A stretch of DNA of 52,439 nucleotides from Lacticaseibacillus camelliae DSM 22697 = JCM 13995 (GTDB lineage: Bacteria; Bacillota; Bacilli; Lactobacillales; Lactobacillaceae), in NCBI RefSeq assembly GCF_001311195.1, contig NZ_BBAJ01000008.1:1-52439 (forward strand), in the 5' to 3' direction. Of this stretch, positions 1-9,914 are shown in pieces (position 1 is the first letter of the stretch; each line of letters opens with the position of its first letter). A model generated the notes under the pieces. The model was given only the letters and a program-made list of their open reading frames with translations. It ran no database searches and was not told the DNA's origin. A program made the translations under genes and the position numbers.

Positions 1-1368
1 CGATGAAGGCGACAATGGCAATGATCAGGACAAAGCCGAAGCCGAGGTGGGCGCCGGTGGTCAAACCGGCAACGCCAGCCTGCTGAGCCGAGCCCAAGGC
101 GAGCATTGACGTGGCAATGGCGGTGGCCACGGCCCCGACGATTTGCTGCAGGGTGTTGAGAATGGCACTGCCATCAGCACTCTCGGACCCAGGCAGGGAG
201 TTCAGACCGTAAGTCTGAGCAGGCGACATGGCGAGCGGTGCGCCAATCATCAAAATGATGTGGCCGGCGATGACTCGGGCCAGGCTGCTGTGCGCGTTAG
301 TTGACATCAGGACCACGACGCCGATCATCGCGACGATGAAGCCAATGCGGGTGAGCCACTTGGCCCCGAAGTGGTCGTAAAGGCGACCGGCAACAGCGGA
401 CACCGCAGCGTTGACGATGCCGCCGGGCAGCATGGCCAAACCGGTCATTGCGACAGGCAGGCCCATGACGTTTTGCAGGTATTGAGGCAGCAGGTACATC
501 GAGGCGAGAATCACGCCGAAGTCCAGCATGACCAGCAAGGTGCCGGTAGTGAAGGCACGGTTTTTGAATGCCTTTAAGTTCAGCATTGGGGCAGTTTGAC
601 TCTGCTGACGGCCGGCGTACATGGCTAATGCGGCGATGCCGACAACCAGCGCCAAGATGACGCGGACGGACAACCAACCAGCGTCACTGGCCATCGAGGT
701 CCCGATGACGATACCACCGAAGCCAATCGTGGATAGCGCAATGGACGCCCAGTCGATGGAAACACTTTTCTGTTCAAAGGCGTTGTCCAGCGCGACGGCA
801 GTCAGGATGAAGCAACCGCCAAGAACGGCACGAGCAGCCAGAAAATGGCGTGCCAGGACGAAACGCCCAGCAGGATCCCAGTGATGGTTGGGCCGATGGC
901 AGGTGCGAACATGATGACCAAAGCGGCCAAGCCCATGACAGTGCCCAGGCGATACGGCGGGAAGATCTGCATCGCGACGGCGAACATCAGCGGCAGCACC
1001 AACCCGGTGCCGATCCCCTGCATCATTCTCCCGAATAACAGGACGGGGAAAGTGGGTGCCAAAGCGGCGATGACGGCGCCAATCAGGAAGGCACCAAGGC
1101 CGAACAGCACGATCTTCTTAGTGGCGAACCGCTTCGTCAGCATGCTGGATAGCGGCATGCAGATCCCGATGACCAGCATGTAGCCTGTGACCAGCCACTG
1201 AACGGTGCCTTGAGTGACATGAAGAGATGCCATCAGGGATGGCAGCGCGATATTCAGTGCGGTTTCTGAGAACATGCCGACGAACGAGCCGATCATGAGG
1301 CCCAGCATCGCAACGGCGGGATGTGCAATTTGCACGCGCGCTTTCGGCAGACTTTGAGACATTTCCAT
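1..1368 (-). CDS. DHA2-family MFS drug efflux permease, 3' end cut by window edge, one frameshift
   Basis: A proton-driven multidrug exporter of the 14-TM DHA2 (EmrB/QacA/LmrB) family is the likely role. The N-terminal 190 residues carry the family pattern: TM1 with ALNIALPSLM, then the motif VQWLVTGYMLVIGICMPLSS and GRMMQGIGTGLVLPL (motif A/C region). At about 805 the frame breaks (one base missing); the continuation runs open to base 1 and reads MLDFGVILASMYLLPQYLQN and later GSESADGSAILNTLQQIVGA, typical for the C-terminal half. Start ATG at 1368 has AAGGAG (1379-1384) 10 nt upstream; an in-frame ATG at 1440 lacks a ribosome site and lies inside a terminator. The substrate is unknown. Confidence 0.85.
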
Positions 1369-1414
1369 AAAATAAAAACTCCTTACCTGAAAAAAATTGC
1401 CCTTACCAAACCAA

Positions 1415-1445
1415 CAAAAAAATCCCCACGGCATTGGCATGGGGA
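1415..1445 (-). terminator. Intrinsic terminator inside the leader of the efflux pump gene (attenuator candidate)
   Basis: On the minus strand TCCCCATG (1438-1445) pairs with CGTGGGGA (1423-1430) across a 7-nt loop and is followed by seven T (1416-1422). It lies about 65 nt after a putative promoter and 47 nt before the pump start codon, with no gene ending upstream of it on this strand, so it can only act on the pump transcript itself. That position suggests transcription attenuation. Confidence 0.6.
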
Positions 1446-1516
1446 CTTGGCAGCACCATAATAGGCGGAATGTTGCTGCGATTTGTTCTTTTCGGGCCGA
1501 GGCCCAACGTCTGGTT

Positions 1517-1546
1517 ATAATACGCGCAAGCGGCCTCCCAAGTCAA
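1517..1546 (-). promoter_or_regulatory. Putative promoter of the efflux pump gene
   Basis: Read on the minus strand: -35 TTGACT (1541-1546), 18-nt spacer, -10 TATTAT (1517-1522). It would give a leader of about 140 nt that contains the terminator hairpin at 1415-1445 and an upstream CAGCA/TGCTG hairpin (1451-1478). The rest of the 460-bp gap to 1830 holds no other gene that I can see. Confidence 0.5.
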
Positions 1547-1760
1547 GCATTTTCTGAAAACGGTGGGGCGACAGGTGGTGCCAGAGCACGCTCTGTAGTA
1601 CAGGTTTCAGGGTCGGAAACTAAAAAAAACTGAGAAATGTTTTAGTAAATATTTTAGTAGTCGAAACGGACCTGCTTCATTTATCAGAATGCCTACATAA
1701 CAGCAACCAGCTTTGGTAACTTGGACTAGCAATATTTTTTGAATCACCTAGAAATATCTA

Positions 1761-1806
1761 CGAAAACGCTGAATGCGCTTTACTTTTTACCGGCATTCAG
1801 TAAAAT
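1761..1806 (+). promoter_or_regulatory. Putative gal operon promoter with a cre/GalR-like operator
   Basis: A -35 TTTACT (1779-1784), 16-nt spacer and -10 TAAAAT (1801-1806) precede the galR start. Just upstream, CGAAAACGCTGAAT (1761-1774) resembles the CcpA cre / LacI-family operator core (AAnCGnT) with about three mismatches. This is a weak but well-placed match, consistent with catabolite or GalR control. Confidence 0.35.
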
Positions 1807-1830
1807 TGGAGAAAGAGAGGAGGCGTGTGC

Positions 1831-2816
1831 ATGGCAACACTCAAAGATGTCGCCGCGGCAGCCCAGGTTTCCATTACCACCGCCAGTCGGGTGCTGAATC
1901 GTGATGAGAGCTTTTCCGTCACGGACCAGACCCGCCAGAACGTCCTGAAGGCCGCTTCGACCTTGGGCTACGCTAGGCCGACGGTGCGCCACAAGAATAG
2001 TGGAACGGTCGTGCTCTATCAGTGGTACCCAGATGCCAAGGGCATGAGCACGGATTACTACAGCACGATCCGCCAAGCGGTGGAACAGGAACTCGCTGCC
2101 GTTGACTTAGGCGTGGTCCGGTTTTTCCCGGGCGATTCGATGCCGGCACTGTCGCGCTACGATGGGGTGCTGGCGCTGGGCAAGTTTAGTCCCGCTCAGT
2201 TGACCAAGCTGACCACCCGCGATCAGCCACTGATCGTCATTGATCAGGACGTGCTTTCCCGTAAACTGTCCTGTGTCGTTCCAGATTTTGAAGGTGGTGT
2301 GGCGCAAGTCGTCGCGCACATGGTGCAAAGTGGTGTGCGGCACCCCCTGTTTCTGGCGGGCCAGGAACACGCTAGTGACGGGTTCGCCCTGGCCGATCCG
2401 CGCACCCACTTCTTCCCCTTGCAGGCGGTAGCGGCCGGGCTGCCCATTGCGACCACGTTGACTTCTGATTTCACGATGAACGGGGCGTACAAGGTGATCT
2501 CGCAGTTTCTCGCCAAGCGTGATCACTGCGCGTTTGACGCCATTTTTTTTCCGCAAACGATGAAATGGGGATCGGCGCGCTGAAGGCCTTGCAGGAGCAC
2601 GGCATCAAGGTCCCGGAGCAGGTCGCGGTATACGGGTTCAACGATCTGAACATGGGGCGGTTTGTCAGCCCCGCGCTGACTTCGGTGCGCGTGCGCAGCG
2701 AGGAACTCGGTGCCGCGGCGGTCCAGCTGTTGCAGGCTAAGCTGGAGGGAACGCTCACTTTTCCGCTGCGCATCACCCCTGAAAGCGAACTGATTGTTCG
2801 CGGCAGTACTAATTAA
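1831..2816 (+). CDS. galR: LacI-family galactose operon repressor, one frameshift
   Basis: A DNA-binding repressor for the adjoining galactose genes is inferred. The N-terminal helix-turn-helix reads MATLKDVAAAAQVSITTASR with VLNRDE following; the remainder is a periplasmic-binding-protein-like sensor domain ending near YGFNDLNMGRFVSPALTSVR. Restored length is 328 residues, normal for the family. ATG at 1831 is chosen over GTG at 1825 because AGGAGG (1817-1822) sits 8 nt before it. The frame breaks in an 8-T run at 2543-2550; nine T would restore ...SANDEMGIGALKAL. It lies 32 bp upstream of galK on the same strand, so it is probably co-transcribed and autoregulated. Confidence 0.85.
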
Positions 2817-2848
2817 TTTGTAGTTTGACCTTAAAGGAGGAAGCAATA

Positions 2849-4013
2849 ATGGATGTAGAGGAACTGAAGACAAAATTTGAAGCGGTGTTTGGTCAGCCAG
2901 CCTCGGCCACTTATTTTGCGCCAGGCCGGATCAACCTGATCGGCGAGCACACCGACTACAACGGTGGGCATGTTTTCCCGTGCGCGATCAGCCTTGGGAC
3001 GTACGCGGCAGTGGCCCAAAATGACGCGGGGGCGCTGCGGCTGTACTCGGGTAATTTTGACCAAGTGGGTATCGTTGAGGTCGCCCTCAGTGACCTCGCA
3101 ACACCGGCCGACAAGAAGTGGACAGATTACTTCAAGGGCATGGCGCAGCTGCTGCAAAAGAATTATCCAGCCTTCACCCAAGGCCTGGATGTTTACATCT
3201 TCGGCAACCTGCCAAACGGCGCCGGCCTGTCGAGCTCGGCTTCCCTCGAGCTGCTGGCAGGGACGATTCTCAAGGATCAGTACGGTTGAAGGAATCCATG
3301 CTTGATCTGATCAAGCTGGGCCAGAAGGTTGAAAATGGCTACATTGGCGTCAACTCCGGGATCATGGATCAGTTCGCGATCGGCATGGGTAAGGCGAATC
3401 ACGCGACTTTGCTGGACACCAACACGCTGGAATACGAATCCGTGCCGCTGGACCTGCAAGACAATGTGATCTTGATCATGAACACCAACAAGCGCCGTGA
3501 GCTGGCCGACTCCAAGTACAACGAGCGCCGCAGCGAGTGCGAGGAGGCGTTGCGCCGCCTGCAGACTAAGCTCGACATCAAGACCCTTGGTGACCTGAAT
3601 GAGGATCAATTCGATCAGGCCAGTTACCTGATTTACGACGGCACCCTGATTCGGCGTGCGCGCCACGCGGTGTTTGAAAACCAGCGGACTATCAAGGCGC
3701 AGCTCAGCTCAAGGCCGGCGACCTGGTCGGCTTCGGCCACTTAGTCTCAGCGTCCGGCGTCAGCCTGGCGTATGATTACGAGGTGACCGGCGTTGAGCTC
3801 GACACGCTGGTCAAAGAGGCCGTTAAGCAGCCTGGCGTGTTGGGCGCTCGCATGACCGGCGCCGGGTTTGGCGGCTGTGCGATCGCGCTGGTGGCCAAGG
3901 ACCACGTTGACGCGGTCAAGGCGGCGGTCGGTGCTAAGTACCAAGAGACGATTGGCTACGCGCCATCGTTCTACGTCGCAGAAATTGCTGACGGCCCCAA
4001 GCGGTTGGATTAA
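2849..4013 (+). CDS. galK: Galactokinase, two frameshifts
   Basis: Phosphorylates alpha-D-galactose to galactose 1-phosphate in the Leloir pathway (GHMP kinase family, cytoplasmic). Visible signatures: the galactokinase motif [17 protein letters not shown] near the N-terminus, the ATP-binding [27 protein letters not shown], and [16 protein letters not shown] near the C-terminus. Single bases are missing at about 3287 and about 3697; restored length is 388 residues, as expected. AAAGGAGG (2833-2840) fixes the start at 2849. It is the second gene of galRKETM, with galE 45 bp downstream. Confidence 0.9.
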
Positions 4014-4058
4014 GGCGCCTGTTCAGGTTTCAGGGAAATAGGAAAGGAAGTTTTGTTG

Positions 4059-5055
4059 ATGACAATTGCAGTTTTAGGTGGGGCCGGTTACATCGGCTCG
4101 CACACCGTGGCGCAGCTGGTCAAGGCCGGCGAGGACGTCGTCGTGCTTGATAACTTGATCACCGGCCATCGCCAGGCGGTGGACCCGAAGGCGCGCTTTT
4201 ACCAAGGCGACATTCGCGACTACAAGTTTCTGAGCAGTGTATTTTCAAAGGAAAAAATTGAGGGCATCATTCACTTCGCGGCTTTTTCCATCGTGCCGGA
4301 GTCGATGAAAGATCCGCTCAAGTACTTTGATAACAACACCGGCGGTTTGATCACGCTGCTGGAGGCCATGCACCAATTCGGCATCAATAAGATCGTCTTT
4401 TCCTCAACGGCGGCCACGTATGGTGAGCCGAAATCGATTCCCATCAAAGAAACCGATCCGCAGGTCCCGACCAATCCCTACGGCGAGTCCAAGCTGGCCA
4501 TGGAAAAAAAATTATGCACTGGAGCGACGTTGCGTACGGCATCAAGTTTGTCGCGCTGCGCTACTTCAACGTCGCCGGTGCCATGCCAGACGGCAGCATT
4601 GGTGAGGACCACCACCCTGAGACGCACCTGATCCCAATTATTTTGCAGGTCGCGGCAGGGACGCGCACCGGACTGCAGATTTTCGGTGATGATTATCCGA
4701 CCAAGGACGGCACCAACGTGCGCGATTACGTCCATGTGGTCGATTTGGCCGATGCCACATTCTCGCGCTGAAGTACCTGCGCGAAGAACACGACTCGAAC
4801 GCCTTTAACCTGGGTTCCGCCACGGGCTTTTCCAACTTGGAGATCCTGAACGCGGCGCGCAAGGTGACCGGCAAGGAAATCCCGGCCACGATTGGGCCGC
4901 GGCGGGCCGGGGATCCCAGCACGCTGATTGCGGCGTCTGATAAAGCTCGCGAGATTCTGGGCTGGAAGCCGCAGTACGATGACGTCGAAAAGGTCATCGA
5001 AACCGCCTGGAACTGGCACGAAAGTCACCCGAAAGGCTACGGTGACCGGGCATGA
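4059..5055 (+). CDS. galE: UDP-glucose 4-epimerase, two frameshifts
   Basis: Interconverts UDP-galactose and UDP-glucose with bound NAD+ (extended short-chain dehydrogenase family). The Rossmann motif [10 protein letters not shown] begins at residue 7, and the catalytic YGESK (YxxxK) follows at about residue 143; [20 protein letters not shown] is characteristic of GalE. The frame breaks in an 8-A run (4504-4511) and again at about 4757, one base missing each time; restored length is 332 residues. Start ATG 4059 follows GGAAAGGAAG. Its stop overlaps the galT start (ATGA), so the two are translationally coupled. Confidence 0.9.
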
Positions 5056-6515
5056 CAGCAGTCGAGCGCCAGGTTGATTACATTCTCCAGCTGAACACGG
5101 CGTACTCCGAGCTGGATCGGACCTTTCTCGTGAATCGAATCCTGAACTTGGTTGGTGATGCCGCCCGCGATTTGCCGGCGCAGGCTGATGCGTTAGCGAA
5201 CCTCGATCAGCTGGTTGAGGCTGGGATCCAAAGCGGTAGGATCGAAGACCGGCTGAGCGCCCGCCAGATTCTGGAGGCCGAGCTGATGGCCTTGGCCACC
5301 CCGACGCCAAGCCAGACCAACGCGGCCTTTTGGCAGAAGTATCAGGCGTCGCCGAAAACGGCCACAGATTGGTTCTACGGTCTGTCACGAGCGAATAACT
5401 ACATTCAAACCCGTGCGATTGCCAAGAACATCGGCTTCACCACGCGCACGGACTATGGCGACCTGGAGATCACCATCAACCTATCCAAACCAGAAAAGGA
5501 CCCGAAGGACATCGCTGCGGCAGCTCATGCCAGCGCCACTGCGACTTACCCGGCCTGCCAGCTGTGCATGGAAAATGAGGGGTACGCCGGCCGCAGCGAT
5601 TATCCGGCGCGGGGCAACCACCGCATCGTTCGTTTCACTTTAGGGGGGCGCACTTGGGGCTTCCAGTACTCGCCGTATGCGTATTTTGGGGAGCACGCGA
5701 TTTTTCTGGACAGTGTGCATGAGCCGATGAAAATCACGCGCACGACCTTCACGAACCTGCTGGAGATCTTGACGCTGTTCCCGGATTACTTTGTCGGCAG
5801 CAATGCCGACCTGCCGATCGTCGGCGGCTCAATGCTGGCGCACGAGCACTATCAGGGCGGCAAGCACGTGTTTGCAATGAACAAAGCTGCCGTGGAGACG
5901 CCGTTTAAGCTGACCCAGTGGCCGCAGGTGTCCGCCGGGATCGTGAAGTGGCCAATGAGTGTGATCCGTCTGGAGTCGGCGGACAAGGAGGCGCTGGTTT
6001 CAGCGGCCGAGCAGGTTCGTGCGACTTGGGCGGCGTACACCGATGAGTCAGTCGATGTCCGGGCCCAAACAGCAGGTGAGCGTCATCACACAGTGACGCC
6101 GATCGCCACGCGCGATGGAGACGTCTTTCGCCTGGATCTAGTGCTGCGGGATAACCAGACCTCGTCTGAATTTCCGGATGGCATTTTTCATCCGCATCAG
6201 GACGTTCAGCACATCAAGCGCGAAAATATCGGTTTGATCGAAGTGATGGGCCTAGCCATTTTGCCGGCACGGCTCAAGACCGAACTGGTCGAGGTCAAAA
6301 AGTATCTGCTGGACCAGCCCAATCAGATTGCCGCCAGTCACAAGCCCTGGGCGGATCACCTCAAGGAGCAGCAGACCTGGACGCCAGCCAATGCCGATGC
6401 CCAGCTTGATGACGCCGTGGGCCACGTGTTTGCGCGGGTGCTGGAAGACGCCGGGGTGTTCAAGCGTGATGCGGCAGGCCGCGCGGCGTTTGGCCGGTTC
6501 GTCAAGGCGCTATGA
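5052..6515 (+). CDS. galT: Galactose-1-phosphate uridylyltransferase, type II
   Basis: Transfers UMP from UDP-glucose to galactose 1-phosphate. At 487 residues and without the HPH of type I enzymes, it belongs to the Firmicutes type II family; the segment [20 protein letters not shown] holds the conserved histidines, and [13 protein letters not shown] is also typical. The reading frame is intact, in contrast to galK and galE. The start overlaps the galE stop by 4 nt and has little ribosome site of its own, so coupling is likely. galM follows 13 bp downstream. Confidence 0.93.
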   Translation: MTAVERQVDYILQLNTAYSELDRTFLVNRILNLVGDAARDLPAQADALANLDQLVEAGIQSGRIEDRLSARQILEAELMALATPTPSQTNAAFWQKYQASPKTATDWFYGLSRANNYIQTRAIAKNIGFTTRTDYGDLEITINLSKPEKDPKDIAAAAHASATATYPACQLCMENEGYAGRSDYPARGNHRIVRFTLGGRTWGFQYSPYAYFGEHAIFLDSVHEPMKITRTTFTNLLEILTLFPDYFVGSNADLPIVGGSMLAHEHYQGGKHVFAMNKAAVETPFKLTQWPQVSAGIVKWPMSVIRLESADKEALVSAAEQVRATWAAYTDESVDVRAQTAGERHHTVTPIATRDGDVFRLDLVLRDNQTSSEFPDGIFHPHQDVQHIKRENIGLIEVMGLAILPARLKTELVEVKKYLLDQPNQIAASHKPWADHLKEQQTWTPANADAQLDDAVGHVFARVLEDAGVFKRDAAGRAAFGRFVKAL

Positions 6516-6528
6516 CAGGAGGCATGTC

Positions 6529-7530
6529 ATGAGCATTCAAATGCACAAATACGGCACGCTGCGCGGCGAGCCGTTGTATGAGTTCATCCTGACCAACCAG
6601 GCGGGAATGGCCGTTCATCTGCTTAACTACGGCGCGACCTTGGCGCGCGTGGTGGTGCCGACTGCACACGGGCCGCTGGATCAGATCCTGACCCTGCCCA
6701 GCATTGCCGACTATGCCAAGGAGCGCAACTTCCTGGGCGGGACGGTCGGCCGCGTGGTCGGCCGCTTGCCGGGTCATGTCTGGCACCGTGCGGGTGGGGA
6801 TGTGACCCTGCTGGCCGGCGAAGGCGACAATGCCATCCACGGCGGTCCGGAAGGGTCGGACACGCAGGTGTTCACCGCCCGTTATCAGGAGAGTGAAACC
6901 GGCGACCAGGTGACGTTCACGCTGCTGGATCCGGCCGGCCACAACTGCTTCCCGGGGAATGTCAAAACGACCGTCACCTACACCTTGCATGCGAACAACA
7001 CGCTGACCTTTGCGCTTCACGCCGTCACCGACGAGGAAACGCTGTACAATCCGACCAATCACGTCTACTTCGCACTGGACGGGCTGACGGCCGGGATTGA
7101 CGACGCAACGCTGACTTTGGCGGCGGATCATTACGCACCGCTTGACGACCACCACCTGCCCAGCAGCGGCTGGGCGCCTGTGGCCGGGACCCCGTTTGAT
7201 TTTCGCAGCGGGGCCAAGCTGGGCGACCGAATGCCGCAGGTGCTGGACGAGCAAGGCTTTGACCACCCGTTCCTGATTAAAAAGGCGCAGGCCGTGCTGC
7301 TCACGGGTAAGACCGGTCGCAAAATGGCACTGACCACGACGGCGCCGGCGGTGGTCATGTACACCGCCAATCACTTTGACCACAGCGGCATCGCCCACAA
7401 CATTGGGGCGCACAGCGGCGTGGCGCTGGAGGCGCAGATTGCGCCACCAAGCGGGCAGGACTGGTCCAGCATTACGCTGCTGCCAGGCGAGCCGTATGAT
7501 CTGGAAACCAGTTGGCGCTTCTTTGAATAA
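6529..7530 (+). CDS. galM: Aldose 1-epimerase (galactose mutarotase)
   Basis: Interconverts beta- and alpha-galactose, supplying the alpha anomer that GalK uses. A 333-residue mutarotase with NFLGGTVGRVVGRLPG, GDNAIHGGPEGSD (conserved His), NPTNHVYFALDG (conserved His) and ALEAQIAPPS near the C-terminus (conserved Glu region). Frame is intact. ATG 6529 is preceded by AGGAGG (6517-6522); an upstream in-frame extension overlaps galT and is discarded. It is the last gene of the operon and is followed directly by a terminator. Confidence 0.92.
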   Translation: MSIQMHKYGTLRGEPLYEFILTNQAGMAVHLLNYGATLARVVVPTAHGPLDQILTLPSIADYAKERNFLGGTVGRVVGRLPGHVWHRAGGDVTLLAGEGDNAIHGGPEGSDTQVFTARYQESETGDQVTFTLLDPAGHNCFPGNVKTTVTYTLHANNTLTFALHAVTDEETLYNPTNHVYFALDGLTAGIDDATLTLAADHYAPLDDHHLPSSGWAPVAGTPFDFRSGAKLGDRMPQVLDEQGFDHPFLIKKAQAVLLTGKTGRKMALTTTAPAVVMYTANHFDHSGIAHNIGAHSGVALEAQIAPPSGQDWSSITLLPGEPYDLETSWRFFE

Positions 7531-7537
7531 CACTAAT

Positions 7538-7568
7538 ACCCCTTCGCAGCCGCGAAGGGGTTATTTTT
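7538..7568 (+). terminator. Terminator of the gal operon
   Basis: Stem ACCCCTTCGC (7538-7547) with GCGAAGGGGT (7552-7561), 4-nt loop, followed by TTATTTTTT. It lies 8 nt after the galM stop. Confidence 0.9.
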
Positions 7569-7691
7569 TCATCGCAAAAAAAGTCTTTTCGCAATATGGA
7601 ATCACTGCGAAAAATTCATAATTTACACCTAATTGGCCGATAATCTAATCTCTGTCGTGAAGACGAAATCATTCAGATTGGAGCATCGACC

Positions 7692-9152
7692 ATGAATTTT
7701 ATTAAACGTGCATGGCTTAACCTGATTGCCAGAAAGGGCCGCAGTCTATTGCTGATCTTGGTGACCGGGGCCATCATGCTGTTCGTCATGGCAGGCTTGT
7801 TGATCAAGTCGGCGGCGAGCCAAGCCGTCGCCAACGCCAAAAGCAGCGTGGGTGCCACCATTACCTTGACCGCCAACCGCCAGGCGGCCTTCAAGAAAAT
7901 GCGCAGTGGCAGCAGCGGTACCCCCGGTGGGCAGCCAGGGGGTCAGCCCCCCAGCCTGACGCTGACCCCGGTCAAACTAAGCAGCGCAAAAGAAATCGCT
8001 AAGCTCGACTATGTTTCCGGCTATAGTGTCGCCGTTTCGGCCTCAGCAAACGCCAAGAATTTTGACGCGATCAGTACCTCCTCTGCCAGCAGCCAAGGCC
8101 CAAGCGGCATGACGACCAGCCGTGGTGACATCAGTCTCTCAGGGGTGTCGAGTACCAGCAGTAGTAGCAGCTTTGCTGACGGCACAGATAAGCTCACTAA
8201 AGGGCGCGGCCTGAAGACCAGCGACGTTGGCACTAATAACGTCGTGATCGAAAGCGAACTCGCCACGCAAAACAGCCTTAAGGTCGGCGACACGATCACA
8301 GTCAAGGCGACAAGCGGGACCAAGAAGACGCATGCCCTGAAAATCGTCGGCATCTATAAGGCGAAGAGCACCGCCACGGCAACCATGGGTCCCGGTGCCA
8401 GCGACCCGGCCAACACGATATTTACGAGCTACACGCTGGCCAACACGCTTAAAGGTAGTAAATACCAAGGAACGGCGGATTCGGTGGTCTTCACTGTCAG
8501 CACCCCGAGCCAGGTCGCTGCAGTCAAGAAGCAGGCGAGCAAGCTGGTCTCCAGTAAGTACAGTCTGAGCCTGGATGACCAGAACTACCAGATGGTCAAA
8601 ACCTCAATGAGCAGTGTGACGAGTTTTGCGGACAAGGTCGTTTGGCTGGTCGCAATTGCCGGGACCATCATCCTGGCCTTGATCGTGATTTTGATGATCC
8701 GCGAACGGCGCTACGAAATTGGAATCTTAATGGCGATGGGCGAAAGTCGCTTTAAGATCATTGCCCAGTTCTTCGTTGAACTGTTTGTCGTGCTCCTGGT
8801 CGGCGTTGGCATTGCGGCCGCTGGGGGTACCTTCGTCGGCAACCGGTTGGCCGCGCAAGTGACAGCCAGTGCGTCGAGCACCAGCACCGGCCAAACCGCG
8901 AGCCAAATGCTCGGCGGCAAGGGCGGCGCGCCAAGTGGGCAAGCACCAGCTGGCGGTCCTAGCGGCCAAATGCCTGGGAGCGCACGGACTGGTGCGGCCA
9001 CACAGCAAAAGCAGACCAAACTGGCGGTCAAGGTGACGGCCAAAGACGTCGCGCTGTTGTTCGGGCTAGGGCTTGCCATCATTTTATTGGCGATTCTGGC
9101 TGCGGCTGCGGGCATCTTGCGGCTTCAGCCCAAGATGATTCTGATTCAATAG
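7692..9152 (+). CDS. ABC transporter permease, FtsX/MacB-like
   Basis: A membrane subunit of an exporter-type ABC system paired with the ATPase 15 bp downstream. The N-terminus (NLIARKGRSLLLILVTGAIM) is TM1; a long extracytoplasmic region spans about residues 40-310; three C-terminal TM segments carry the FtsX-like pattern (IRERRYEIGILMAMGESRFK). Two low-complexity stretches rich in Gly, Pro, Gln and Ser stand out: about residues 75-95, and about 405-440 between TM3 and TM4. Frame intact, 486 residues. Start ATG 7692 has only a weak GGAG. Substrate cannot be read from sequence; related pairs in Firmicutes act on peptides or in envelope stress. Confidence 0.8.
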   Translation: MNFIKRAWLNLIARKGRSLLLILVTGAIMLFVMAGLLIKSAASQAVANAKSSVGATITLTANRQAAFKKMRSGSSGTPGGQPGGQPPSLTLTPVKLSSAKEIAKLDYVSGYSVAVSASANAKNFDAISTSSASSQGPSGMTTSRGDISLSGVSSTSSSSSFADGTDKLTKGRGLKTSDVGTNNVVIESELATQNSLKVGDTITVKATSGTKKTHALKIVGIYKAKSTATATMGPGASDPANTIFTSYTLANTLKGSKYQGTADSVVFTVSTPSQVAAVKKQASKLVSSKYSLSLDDQNYQMVKTSMSSVTSFADKVVWLVAIAGTIILALIVILMIRERRYEIGILMAMGESRFKIIAQFFVELFVVLLVGVGIAAAGGTFVGNRLAAQVTASASSTSTGQTASQMLGGKGGAPSGQAPAGGPSGQMPGSARTGAATQQKQTKLAVKVTAKDVALLFGLGLAIILLAILAAAAGILRLQPKMILIQ

Positions 9153-9167
9153 ACTGGAGGGTCAACG

Positions 9168-9845
9168 ATGTTAGAAACTGAGAAGATGACTTACTGGTAT
9201 ACGACCGCATCGGACTACTTGTTCAAGGACGTCGACCTGCGGTTTGAGCCCGGGCGCTCCTATGCTATTGTCGGCCAGTCCGGCACTGGCAAAACCACCA
9301 TGGTGTCGCTGCTGGCGGGGCTAGACGCGCCCAAGGCCGGGAAGATCAAGATTGCCGGGCAGGACATTGCCAAGATGGGTCTGGGCGCTTATCGAAGGCG
9401 GCAAGTCAGTGTCGTTTTTCAAGCGTTCAATCTCTTCACCTACATGTCGGCGCTGGAGAATCTGATGACCGCGATGGCCATCACGAAGTCCAGCCGCCGG
9501 GGCGATCAGGAATTTTCCCGGGACATGCTGCGCAGGCTGGGCCTGACGGATGAGCAGATGACCCAGAATGTCCAGCGTCTCTCGGGCGGTCAGCAGCAGC
9601 GCGTGGCCATCGCCCGCACGATGGTCTGCGACGCGCCGCTGGTGGTCGCCGATGAGCCACTGGGAACCTGGACGAGGCCAACACGGATGAGGTGATTGCC
9701 TTGTTCAACCAAATCGCCCATGAGCAGGGCAAGTGCGTGATCATCGTCACCCATGAACAGCGTGGCCGAGCAGTGCGATGGCGTGCTGCGCCTGGCTCAG
9801 CGGACCTTCAGGTGGGAGAAAACGCCCACCGCCGCAGCAGTGTGA
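9168..9845 (+). CDS. ABC transporter ATP-binding protein, two frame breaks
   Basis: Energises the FtsX/MacB-like permease encoded just upstream. Walker A GQSGTGKTT at about residue 38, Q-loop VVFQAFNLFTYMSALENLMT, ABC signature LSGGQQQRVAIARTMV, Walker B VVADEPLG, then H-loop IIVTHE in the restored frame. One base is missing at about 9669 and one extra is present at about 9757; corrected length is about 225 residues, normal for LolD/MacB ATPases. TGGAGG precedes the start. Confidence 0.82.
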
Positions 9846-9874
9846 GGGGTGAACATAGGAATTAACCTGACAAA

Positions 9875-9906
9875 AAAAAGCTCAACCCGCTGAGGTTGAG
9901 CTTTTT
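9875..9906. terminator. Bidirectional terminator between ABC ATPase and DUF4811 genes
   Basis: AAAAAGCTCAACC (9875-9887) pairs with GGTTGAGCTTTTT (9894-9906) over a 6-nt loop; A-run on one side and T-run on the other serve both convergent genes. Confidence 0.9.
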
Positions 9907-9914
9907 CGCTAGAT

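Noticed and set aside
297-677. A 126-codon minus-strand frame and similar long frames opposite galM, cyd, lysA and nad genes
   Set aside because: They are shadows in GC-rich DNA: Arg/His/Gln-rich, no ribosome sites, fully covered by better genes.
1402-1459. A short leader frame (ATG 1459 to TAA) across the attenuator
   Set aside because: No ribosome site lies in front of it, so I do not annotate it as a gene, though it is mentioned as a possibility in the attenuator finding.
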